Part shown: positions 19,801-29,559 of the stretch, in pieces
Layout: each line of letters opens with the position of its first letter
How positions within the stretch are numbered: position 1 is the stretch's first letter
From: Pedosphaera sp.
Lineage (GTDB): Bacteria; Verrucomicrobiota; Verrucomicrobiia; Limisphaerales; UBA9464
Assembly: GCA_009695205.1 (NCBI GenBank)
Contig: SIBK01000005.1
Span: 59,215 to 123,214 of the forward strand
Reading direction: 5' to 3'
DNA length: 64,000 nt
Notes under the pieces: model-generated
Database searches by the model: none
What the model was told of the DNA's origin: nothing
What the model saw: only the letters and a program-made list of their open reading frames with translations
Program-made: the position numbers and the translations under genes

Positions 19801-20378
19801 GCGATGCGTAGCCCGAGGCGCAAGGAAGTTTCCCGAGTGCGGGACAGGAGAGTTGGTTCGCTCCAGGGCATTTCGTGAAACAAGCCCGGTTGTTTGTTCC
19901 TCAATCCGATGAGCCAGTAACCGCCGTCCGCGGCTGGGCCAAGAATAACGTCCTGATGCTCCAGGGCGTCGAAGGCGTCTATAATATCGGTCGAGGACAC
20001 CTCCGGACAATCGGCTCCAATGATTACTACTTTCGTTGCACCCGACTCGAAGTGTTGAGAAACAGCCCGATCGAGACGTCGCCCAAGATCCTCCTGGCCT
20101 TGGGGTGCTGCGCGCCAGCCTGCCTTGAGCCACCGTGAAATCTCGGCCTCGGCGTCATCCGGAGTATAACGCAATTCCACGACGGGGAGCCCGCTGATTC
20201 CTCGCAGCAGATGGTCGACGATTTCTACATACGCGGAAACCGCCTCCGCATTTCCCAGATCCCGAGCGAGTCGGGTCTTGACCTGACCGGAGCGGGGCGC
20301 CTTCAGGAAGACGAGAAGGCGTTCGCTAGGAGGCCACGGAGGAGAATTGTTGGCGGACGCAGGAGAGGAGGAGTTCAC
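16830..20378 (-). CDS. rapA: fusion: TIGR04282-like glycosyltransferase (DUF2064) domain + full-length RNA polymerase-associated protein RapA (Swi2/Snf2 ATPase)
   Basis: N-terminal [22 protein letters not shown]...[12 protein letters not shown]...[13 protein letters not shown]; from M at 19685 [16 protein letters not shown]...[16 protein letters not shown]...DEAHHLGWS...[23 protein letters not shown]...[16 protein letters not shown]-type RapA signature. GTG start at 20378 overlaps the upstream stop by 4 nt. Confidence 0.85.
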   Translation of the reverse strand: [1182 protein letters not shown]

Positions 20379-21535
20379 TTCACCGGACCATACCCCGCTA
20401 TTGGCTTTCCATCGTCTCCCAGTTTCCCGGCCGCCCAGAGAACACCGCGGGAGACCATGTCCAGGTACCATTCCTGGCGCATCGTTTCGTCATAGTGCCC
20501 GATCGTTGTGCCAAACACCTTTCCGCTGCCGTAGGTATTGACCCAGGAATTGACTTCACCGCGCTTGGTTTCGTGACTCCAGCCGGTTGCCAAAGGAATC
20601 GCCGTCGGCTCACATTTTTCGATGTGGTAGAGCTCTTCCTTCGGCGTGCGCCAGGAGGTTGGCATCCCAGCCATGATCGGATGCTCTGCCTTCACATTGG
20701 TCATCACGTAGTCGAAATGAGATCCGTGGCGGTGGCTGGTGACGCCCACGAATTTGAACCATTCCGGTGTCGGCGCACGGTAGCAATGCATGGCGCAGTG
20801 GATCACGACGGCTGGCAGGCCTGCTCGATGCGGCTTGACGATACGCTCCAACCATTCCGGATCTTTCTCGTCGGCGTAGCACTCATTATGCAGCACTAGG
20901 TCGTAACCGTTCGACCAGTTTTCTTTCTCATAGACGCTTATCCGGTGCTTGGTGCCGTCCGCTCCTGCATCCTGAACGACCGTGAATCGGGCGTTGACCC
21001 GTTTGGAAATACCCTCCGAGAGAGTGATTGCTTGGCGAGCATATTCGTGGCAGCAGCCGCCGGTGATCAGGAGAACGTTGAGGGGTCTACTAGCGCCTGA
21101 CGCTGGTTCGGTGCCGGGTTTGCGTTTAAGGTCCGCAAGAAACCATCCGTTGGCGCTCGTGGACTTAAATTCGGTGGGCCGCGCCCCGCCGCCCAGGGCG
21201 TAACACACCCGCACACCGCGGGCAGATTTTTCGTAAATCGCTAGGATATCACGCCCGGCATTGAGTCCCTCGTCTTCGTGAATGTCCATGGTTGCGGGGC
21301 TCGCCGCTGGGTTCAGCTTGAGCGTCCCCCGGGCTTTAACATCCCCAAAGCGAAAGCTGTACGTGCCGTCCTTCCACGTCTGCTCAATCGGACCCAGCTG
21401 ATCATCCGTGAGGTATTCCCCCGCATTCTGCGCTTCGGCAATGACCCACTCTCCATTGAGATCGGCGACGGAAGGAGCGGCGGCGAGCACCCGGCTGGAA
21501 AGCAGGAGGCCGACAATAAGTGCGAGAATTTTCAT
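20375..21535 (-). CDS. secreted protein with TIGR03067-like domain fused to a ThuA domain
   Basis: Signal peptide MKILALIVGLLLSSRVLAA; DLNGEWVIAEAQ...ILAIYEKSARGVRVCYALGGGARPTEFKS; ThuA part NVLLITGGCCHEYARQ...DVVLHNECY-like...PAVVIHCAMHCYR...DEKRQEWY-like region. Confidence 0.8.
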   Translation of the reverse strand: MKILALIVGLLLSSRVLAAAPSVADLNGEWVIAEAQNAGEYLTDDQLGPIEQTWKDGTYSFRFGDVKARGTLKLNPAASPATMDIHEDEGLNAGRDILAIYEKSARGVRVCYALGGGARPTEFKSTSANGWFLADLKRKPGTEPASGASRPLNVLLITGGCCHEYARQAITLSEGISKRVNARFTVVQDAGADGTKHRISVYEKENWSNGYDLVLHNECYADEKDPEWLERIVKPHRAGLPAVVIHCAMHCYRAPTPEWFKFVGVTSHRHGSHFDYVMTNVKAEHPIMAGMPTSWRTPKEELYHIEKCEPTAIPLATGWSHETKRGEVNSWVNTYGSGKVFGTTIGHYDETMRQEWYLDMVSRGVLWAAGKLGDDGKPIAGYGPVK

Positions 21536-21762
21536 GAAGGAAAGGATGACCCCACTAACAAAGCGGGAAACCGGCCAGTCGTCAGCAAAAAGTGTTGGTT
21601 TTCTGCTCGCCAGCGTTTCCTCCTGGCATACTTTTCGAGGAAAACACCCTTCCGCCGCTCGCAACCCTCGCATCGACACGTTTCTCCAACACCCGAGCCT
21701 CGCCATCATCCGAGCGGCAGTCAGCGATGGGTTCTCCGAGTTCAACCCTCCGGTACAGCCGA

Positions 21763-22158
21763 TCAGATTCCTTTCGATGAATTGAGGTTGGAGGCGAGCA
21801 GATGGCCCAACCAGACGGCGATCATACATAATCCGAAGGAGAGCACGGCATTTGCGCCCGCCTTGAACCATTCGCCGTTTCGCGCCAGCGAGAGCGTTTG
21901 CAGACTGAACGAGGAGAACGTCGTGTAGCCGCCGCAGAGGCCGATCATGACGAATTGCCGTGCCGAAGAACCGATCAACCCTCGGTCCTGCGTTTCGGTT
22001 AGTGCGGCGAAGAAGCCGATGATAAACGAGCCGGAAACATTCACCAGCAAGGTGCCCCAGGGAAAAGTCTCGCCGAAAAGGCGGGCGACAACACCACAAC
22101 CGGCAAACCGGGCGATGGTACCCAAACCGCCTCCAAGGAATATCCAAACGTAGCTCAT
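21763..22158 (-). CDS. crcB: fluoride efflux transporter CrcB/FluC
   Basis: GGGLGTIARF, GTLLVNVSGSFIIGF, GLCGGYTTFSSFS. Confidence 0.93.
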   Translation of the reverse strand: MSYVWIFLGGGLGTIARFAGCGVVARLFGETFPWGTLLVNVSGSFIIGFFAALTETQDRGLIGSSARQFVMIGLCGGYTTFSSFSLQTLSLARNGEWFKAGANAVLSFGLCMIAVWLGHLLASNLNSSKGI

Positions 22159-22260
22159 AAATAATCCCTACCGCGCGATTGCTTCGGTAGGAGTTATCAG
22201 CTCTGAGACTCTCGGGCGGTATTTTCGTAACGCGAGACGGCGAAGCCCGTCCCTTTAGGC
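22159..22260 (-). promoter_or_regulatory. structured crcB leader, possible degenerate fluoride riboswitch (3' signature only)
   Basis: Minus strand reads GAGCTGATAACTCCTACC followed by hairpin CCTACCG-N11-CGGTAGG just before the crcB ATG. The expected 5' half with a matching pseudoknot was not found. Confidence 0.25.
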
Positions 22261-22461
22261 GCAGCCTGGTAGATTTTCTGGCCTCCAGCAAGAATACTTG
22301 TCCGGGACCTGACCTACTTCACGAAAAACGAGAGGGAGCCTTTGGGGGAGTGCGAGATTTGGATCGTGAGATGCTGGTTTTTCGGGAGCGGGCAAGGGGC
22401 GGCCGGGTCAGAAGGCTGAGCGGGTTAACGATCAGAGGTGGATAAATTTCAAAAATATCGC

Positions 22462-22479
22462 TTGTGAAAGATTTCACAA
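22462..22479. promoter_or_regulatory. CRP/FNR-family-like operator upstream of the atp operon
   Basis: TTGTGAAAGATTTCACAA: perfect 8-bp arms with 2-bp spacer; exact TGTGA-N6-TCACA. Confidence 0.5.
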
Positions 22480-22567
22480 CGCCTCAACCTGTGGCCCTGC
22501 TTTCGGTCAAAGCCTGGTAAGACGTGTTGTTTCAACCGGGAAGAAAGCTGATTCACCACACCGAGAA

Positions 22568-23614
22568 ATGGGATTCAGTAAATTTGTTTTTGCGCTTGTT
22601 TTGCTGCTTGGCCTCATGGGGGCTGGGGTGGCAGCCGAGACGCATGCTGCTACCGGAGTGATTCCCGAGGCTCGGGCGATGCCGTCCGGGGAAGCGGTTG
22701 GGCATGAGTTGGGCGCTACGGAGCACGGTGAGGCGCATGCCGGCTTGCCGCCTGCCGCCCCCGTGGTGCTCGATCTTGGCTTTTTTAAGGTGACTAATTC
22801 AATGGTGGTGACCTGGGTTGTCGCCCTGTTGGTGATTGTTTTTGCAAAGGTGGCGACCTCTCGGATCCAGGATGTGCCGACCGGTGCGCAAAATTTTTGG
22901 GAATGGATGGTGGAGGGCCTTCACGATTTCCTGGGAGGAATCATGGGCAAAGTTTTGGTCCCGCCCACGTTCTGGTTCTTCGCGACGGTGTTCATTTTGA
23001 TTCTTTTTACCAATTGGTTTGGACTTCTTCCTGGGGTGGGAACTATCGGATGGGGATCGCATTCGGACGGAAATCTCATTCTCCCGACCTTCCAGCACAT
23101 CGAGCGTCCCTTGCTTCGCGGTGGCAATGCCGACCTAAACATGACCTCCGCTCTCTCAATGATTTTCTTTACGTGCTGGATCGTCTGGGCGCTTCGATTC
23201 TCGGGCGCTGGGGGTGCGATCAGTCACATTTTCGGATACCGGGGTGATGCGACCGGCATTACCCGAATTTTGCTGATGGCGATCTTTGTGGCGGTCGGTT
23301 TCCTGGAGGTAATTTCCATCCTGTTCCGTCCGGTGTCCCTTTCGTTCCGTCTATACGGCAACATCTTCGCCGGCGAGAATTTGCTCGAATCCATGGCCGT
23401 GCTGGGTGGGAGATGGTTTGGCTGGCTGGTGCCGCTTCCTTTCTATGGCATGGAACTGATCGTAGGTTTGGTGCAAGCGTTGGTTTTTATGCTCTTAACA
23501 GCGATATTTACGGCTCTTATTTGTTCCCATGAAGATCATGGAGAACACGCCCGCGATAAGCGAGGGGATGGCGTCGGAAGCGATGCTTCTGGAGCTCAGG
23601 TGGCGGCGCACTAA
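22568..23614 (+). CDS. atpB: F0F1 ATP synthase subunit A
   Basis: NWFGLLPGVG, SLSFRLYGNIFAGENLL, LVQALVFMLLTAIF. Confidence 0.95.
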   Translation: MGFSKFVFALVLLLGLMGAGVAAETHAATGVIPEARAMPSGEAVGHELGATEHGEAHAGLPPAAPVVLDLGFFKVTNSMVVTWVVALLVIVFAKVATSRIQDVPTGAQNFWEWMVEGLHDFLGGIMGKVLVPPTFWFFATVFILILFTNWFGLLPGVGTIGWGSHSDGNLILPTFQHIERPLLRGGNADLNMTSALSMIFFTCWIVWALRFSGAGGAISHIFGYRGDATGITRILLMAIFVAVGFLEVISILFRPVSLSFRLYGNIFAGENLLESMAVLGGRWFGWLVPLPFYGMELIVGLVQALVFMLLTAIFTALICSHEDHGEHARDKRGDGVGSDASGAQVAAH

Positions 23615-23696
23615 TTTTGATTTTTAAACCTTTTCACCGATCTGACCGTGGCTGGACCGCGGGGGTCGGTGAGTAACAAAGAAAGAATAGACTACT

Positions 23697-23909
23697 ATGG
23701 CACTACTCGCTGTTCTAACCGGAAATATACACATCGGTCTCGGAGCCCTGGGATCCGCTTTGGGCGTGGGACTGATCGGTATGGGGGCATCTTCAGCCGT
23801 GGGTCGCAACCCCGGCGCCGCCGGTCCGATCTTGACCCAGGCGATCATCAGCTCGGCCTTGGCCGAAGGAATCATCTTCTTCGCGATCTTCCTCGCGAAG
23901 GGGCAGTAA
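23697..23909 (+). CDS. atpE: F0F1 ATP synthase subunit C
   Basis: Two-TM 70 aa protein with GLIGMGASSAVGRNPGA and ALAEGIIFFAIF (carboxylate E). Confidence 0.95.
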   Translation: MALLAVLTGNIHIGLGALGSALGVGLIGMGASSAVGRNPGAAGPILTQAIISSALAEGIIFFAIFLAKGQ

Positions 23910-23972
23910 TTCCATTGCTCTGGAGCCTACAGGCTTCGGAGCCTTCCTCTTCATTAACCTACCCTGGACGCA

Positions 23973-24521
23973 ATGACCTCGTTCCTGCTTCTCGCGGCTG
24001 CCGAAGGCGGCTCGAATCAATTTAAGGAAATCGCCGAGACGTTCGGTTGGAACCCGGTGCTGTTTTTTTCGCAGGTGGTGAGTTTTCTGGTGGTGGCATT
24101 CTTCCTCCACAAGTTCGCCTATGGCCCAATCCAAAAGGTCTTGCACGATCGCTCGCACCGAATTGAAGAGGGGTTGCGTAATGCCGATAAGATCAAGAAG
24201 GAACTTGCCAGCGCCGAGGAGCAGAAGCGCCGGATGCTCACGGATGTTGGAGCGCAGTCGGCCAAAATAATTGAAGACGCCCGTAAGACAGGGGCGGGTG
24301 AAATTGAAAAGGCCAGCCAGCAGGCGATCGCCACGGCCAACGACATTATTTCCAAGGCCCGCCAATCGAGCGAAGCAGAACTCAGCCGCATGAAGCTGGA
24401 TCTCCGCAAGGAATTTGGCCGCCTCGTGGTCGCCGCCAGTCAGAAGGCGACCGGTAAAATGCTGACACTCGAGGATCAAAATCGTCTGGCCGAAGAAACC
24501 AACCGGCAACTTGCCGCCTGA
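23973..24521 (+). CDS. atpF: F0F1 ATP synthase subunit B
   Basis: N-terminal TM then long charged helix; position in operon. Confidence 0.93.
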   Translation: MTSFLLLAAAEGGSNQFKEIAETFGWNPVLFFSQVVSFLVVAFFLHKFAYGPIQKVLHDRSHRIEEGLRNADKIKKELASAEEQKRRMLTDVGAQSAKIIEDARKTGAGEIEKASQQAIATANDIISKARQSSEAELSRMKLDLRKEFGRLVVAASQKATGKMLTLEDQNRLAEETNRQLAA

Positions 24522-24562
24522 GTTGCAAGCGGGTTTGCTTCGCCTCTCTTTCCAAAATCCGG

Positions 24563-24955
24563 ATGAAAATCAGCAAACAGTCCCGGCGGGATGCGAAGAC
24601 GCTTTTTCATGCATGCCGTGTCGAGGGGGCACTGGACGACGGGAGAGTTCGGACCGCTGTTGCCGCTATCATCCGACAAAAGCCGCGTGGTTATTTGGGT
24701 ACACTCACTCAGTTGCAACGCTTGGTGAAACTTGATATTGCCCGGCGCACAGCGGTTGTCGAAAGCGCGATTACCCTTACCGCGGCTCTTCAGTCGAGCG
24801 TTACTGCCAGCCTGGCGCAGCGGCATGGAGCGGGTCTTTCCGTGAATTTTGTCCAAAATCCAGCCCTCATTGGTGGCCTCCGAATCCAGGTGGGAAGCGA
24901 TGTTTACGATGGTTCCGTTGCGTCCCGGCTGTCTGCTATGACCGACGGGCTATAA
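24563..24955 (+). CDS. atpH: F0F1 ATP synthase subunit delta (short form)
   Basis: C-terminal NPALIGGLRIQVGSDVYDGSVASRLSAM signature; only 130 aa. Confidence 0.85.
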   Translation: MKISKQSRRDAKTLFHACRVEGALDDGRVRTAVAAIIRQKPRGYLGTLTQLQRLVKLDIARRTAVVESAITLTAALQSSVTASLAQRHGAGLSVNFVQNPALIGGLRIQVGSDVYDGSVASRLSAMTDGL

Positions 24956-25035
24956 GTTTGCATTTTCACACAACATTTTTAGGTCCCCAATTTTCCAGTT
25001 CTCGGCACTGATTTTAACCCGCATTCTCCCCCGAC

Positions 25036-26568
25036 ATGAGCAGCATTCTCCAGGAAATCGAAGCACAGATCGCCGGCGTGAAAACGTCGATGCAGAAGCA
25101 TAACGTCGGTGTCGTCCGCGAAACTTCGGACGGCGTCGCCAAAATCGAAGGTCTCTCGGATGCCATGCTCAACGAGATGCTCGACTTCGGAAATGGAGTC
25201 GTGGGTCTAGCCCTCAATCTCGAGGAAATCGAGGTTGGTGCCATCATCCTGGGTGATTCAAGCTCCGTGAGACAGGGGACGGAGGTTCGCACCACTGGGA
25301 AGTTGCTCTCGGTGCCGGTCGGCAAGGGATTGCTCGGCCGCGCGGTGGACACGCTGGGTCGTCCGATTGACGGCAAAGGGCCAATTCTGAGCGATGTTGA
25401 GTATCCGGTGGAAAAGATCGCCCCAGGAATCATAAAGCGGAAATCGGTCACCCAGCCTTTGCAGACGGGCATCATGGCCATTGACGCCATGATTCCCGTG
25501 GGACGCGGTCAGCGCGAACTCATCATTGGAGACCGTTCCACGGGTAAGACCACGATCGGCGTGGATACGATGATCAATCAGGCCCGCATGAACAAGGTTG
25601 GGCGGGCGTCTGGAGACAAGGATTTTCGGCCGGTGTACAACATCTATGTCGCCATCGGGCAGAAGCAATCCAACGTTGCGCGCGTGATCGCCGAGCTGGA
25701 GCGTGCCGGAGCGATGGATGATACCATCGTCGTGGCGGCTGCCGCGTCGGACTCTGCGGCCAATCAATATTTAGCGCCCTTTGCTGGGGCGGCGATGGGC
25801 GAATGGTTCATGGACAACGGCATGGACGCGCTGATCATTTTCGATGACCTTTCCAAACAGGCAGTCGCCTATCGGCAGGTCTCCTTGGTGCTGAAGCGTC
25901 CCTCCGGTCGGGAGGCGTATCCGGGAGACGTATTCTACCTGCATAGCCGCCTCTTGGAACGGTCCGCCCGCGTGAGCGAGAAGTACGGCAATGGTTCGTT
26001 GACGGCTCTGCCGATCATCGAGACGCAGGCGGGCGACGTTTCGGCGTATATTCCGACCAACGTCATTTCGATCACCGATGGCCAGATCTATCTCGAGACG
26101 GATCTTTTCTATCAGGGTATTCGGCCCGCCATCTCCGTGGGTCTATCGGTTTCTCGCGTTGGGTCTGCGGCGCAGATCAAGGCGATGAAACAGGTTGCAG
26201 GCCGCATCAAGCTCGATTTGGCGCAATTCCGGGAGCTTGCGGCCTTCGCTCAATTTGGTTCGGATTTGGATGCCAAGACGCAAGCCCAGCTTGAGCGGGG
26301 CAAGCGCATTGTCGAATTATTCAAGCAGCAGCAATACAATCCGATGCCCGTGGAGGTGCAAGCGGCCATCCTGTGGGCCATGCAGAACAATCACCTCGAT
26401 GATGTCCCGGTGGAGAAGATCAAGGATTTCCAAGCACGGTTTACCGATTTCCTCAGCACTCAAAAGGCCTCCCTTTCGGGCAAAATCCGGACGGAGAAAG
26501 CTTTCAACGACGCCCTGGCTGCCGACTTGAAGGCGGCGCTCACTGAATTCAAGCAAACCTATCGCTGA
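25036..26568 (+). CDS. atpA: F0F1 ATP synthase subunit alpha
   Basis: [19 protein letters not shown], full-length 510 aa alpha subunit. Confidence 0.98.
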   Translation: MSSILQEIEAQIAGVKTSMQKHNVGVVRETSDGVAKIEGLSDAMLNEMLDFGNGVVGLALNLEEIEVGAIILGDSSSVRQGTEVRTTGKLLSVPVGKGLLGRAVDTLGRPIDGKGPILSDVEYPVEKIAPGIIKRKSVTQPLQTGIMAIDAMIPVGRGQRELIIGDRSTGKTTIGVDTMINQARMNKVGRASGDKDFRPVYNIYVAIGQKQSNVARVIAELERAGAMDDTIVVAAAASDSAANQYLAPFAGAAMGEWFMDNGMDALIIFDDLSKQAVAYRQVSLVLKRPSGREAYPGDVFYLHSRLLERSARVSEKYGNGSLTALPIIETQAGDVSAYIPTNVISITDGQIYLETDLFYQGIRPAISVGLSVSRVGSAAQIKAMKQVAGRIKLDLAQFRELAAFAQFGSDLDAKTQAQLERGKRIVELFKQQQYNPMPVEVQAAILWAMQNNHLDDVPVEKIKDFQARFTDFLSTQKASLSGKIRTEKAFNDALAADLKAALTEFKQTYR

Positions 26569-26624
26569 GTCACGACCCCGCGATCGGCGGATAACCGGTC
26601 GCCTGTCCAGCCCCGGACTCCAAC

Positions 26625-27503
26625 ATGCCGAGCACACGCGACATACGACGACGAATTAAGTCGGTAAAGAATACCGCGCAGATTACCAAGGCCATGCAGA
26701 TGGTGGCCTCGGCGAAGATGCGAAAGGCGCAGCAGGCGGCGCTGTCCGGGCGGCCCTATGCCCAGTTGATGAATGAAGTCCTCGCGGCAGCGGTCGCGGG
26801 TGCGGGGGATTTTAACCACCCTCTCATGGAGTCCCGGGAGGTTCGGAAGCGCGCGATCATCCTGGTGAGCACGGACAAGGGATTGTGCGGTGGATTGAAT
26901 ACGAACCTACTTCGTGAGGCGGCCCGCTTTAGCAAGGACACCACGGTCTATATCTGTGCCGGCCGCAAAGGCGCGCAGTTCGTGGCTCGCTCCAAGCGGG
27001 AACTTGCTGCGGAGTTCTCGTACAAGGATATACCAGCTTTCGCTGAGGCCCGGGCGATTTCAAAGTTTGCCCAGGACCTCTTTCTCCAGGGAAAGGCGGA
27101 CCGCGTGGATGTCTTATATACAAATTTTGTCTCAACGCTGGTTCAGAAACCTGAGACGCGTCCTCTCCTTCCCGTGGGGCGGATTCAAAAACTCGAAGCG
27201 GGCGTGGGGGGGCACAACGTTGCGGAGGAACTCGACAGCGCCACTCAGGAATACACGTTTGAACCCGGAGCTGGGGATGTTCTTGGAGAGCTGCTGCCGC
27301 ACTACGTTAATTATCAGGTATTCCAATATTTGCAGGAAGCCAAGGCGTCGGAGCAAAGCGCGCGAATGGTAGCCATGAAGAACGCGACAGATAACGCGAA
27401 GCAATTGATCAAAGATTTGACCCTCGAATATAACAAACTGCGGCAGGCGAATATCACCAAGGAACTGCTCGAAATCACCACGGCAGCGATGGCGATGGGT
27501 TGA
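26625..27503 (+). CDS. atpG: F0F1 ATP synthase subunit gamma
   Basis: RDIRRRIKSVKNTAQITKAMQMVASAKMRKAQ; DKGLCGGLN; C-terminal ELLEITTAAMAMG. Confidence 0.97.
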   Translation: MPSTRDIRRRIKSVKNTAQITKAMQMVASAKMRKAQQAALSGRPYAQLMNEVLAAAVAGAGDFNHPLMESREVRKRAIILVSTDKGLCGGLNTNLLREAARFSKDTTVYICAGRKGAQFVARSKRELAAEFSYKDIPAFAEARAISKFAQDLFLQGKADRVDVLYTNFVSTLVQKPETRPLLPVGRIQKLEAGVGGHNVAEELDSATQEYTFEPGAGDVLGELLPHYVNYQVFQYLQEAKASEQSARMVAMKNATDNAKQLIKDLTLEYNKLRQANITKELLEITTAAMAMG

Positions 27504-27509
27504 CTTTAG

Positions 27510-28949
<1,440 letters not shown>

Positions 28950-29044
28950 CCCCTGTGTAGTCCGGCGGATACCGGGTAAGTGAACTCGGTTCTTCCGGGG
29001 TGCCCGATATCCACCATTCAAGTCAACTCAATCTCCCTTCGCTC

Positions 29045-29449
29045 ATGCCACTTCGACTCGAAATTGTCACCCCCGAGGCAAAGATTTATTCGGAAGATGT
29101 AGACTTTGTGACGTTGCCAGCCGTGGAAGGAGAAATGGGTATTTTTCCGCGGCATATTCCGCTGATGACTCAGGTGAAAGCGGGGGAGGTGGCGGCTCGA
29201 AAAGGAGGGCAGGAATTTTTCCTGGCAGTGGGTGAAGGGTTTGTGCAGGTGACCGGGGAGCGGGTGGCAATTCTGACGGACATGGCGATCCGCTCAGAGA
29301 ACATCGACGAGCAAAAGGTTGAAGAGGCCCGAAATCGCGCGGAAGCACGATTGAAGGAGAAGCTTTCGAACGACGAACAGGCGACGGTTTCCGCAGCGTT
29401 GGCCCATTCGTTGGCTCAATTGCATGTGAAGCGGCGGACGCGTCGCTGA
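29045..29449 (+). CDS. atpC: F0F1 ATP synthase subunit epsilon
   Basis: RLEIVTPEAKIYSEDVDFVTLPAVEGEMGIFPRHIPLMT. Confidence 0.95.
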   Translation: MPLRLEIVTPEAKIYSEDVDFVTLPAVEGEMGIFPRHIPLMTQVKAGEVAARKGGQEFFLAVGEGFVQVTGERVAILTDMAIRSENIDEQKVEEARNRAEARLKEKLSNDEQATVSAALAHSLAQLHVKRRTRR

Positions 29450-29468
29450 CGTGTTTCGGGGATGAAGG

Positions 29469-29497
29469 GCCGCGAAGCACCGCTTCGCGGCTTTTTT
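29469..29497 (+). terminator. intrinsic terminator of the atp operon
   Basis: GCCGCGAAGC-ACC-GCTTCGCGGC-TTTTTT: perfect 10-bp stem, 3-nt loop, T6 tract. Confidence 0.95.
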
Positions 29498-29559
29498 ACG
29501 TTGATAGGAGTTGCTCGGCGAAAGCGACGGAGCATGCCGGCCCATCCCTTCTGGCGTGG

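Noticed and set aside
21536-22291. N-terminal extension of the 638-aa ORF (20375..22291)
   Set aside because: The extension runs through crcB on the same strand in another frame; a signal peptide starting at 21535 marks the real start.
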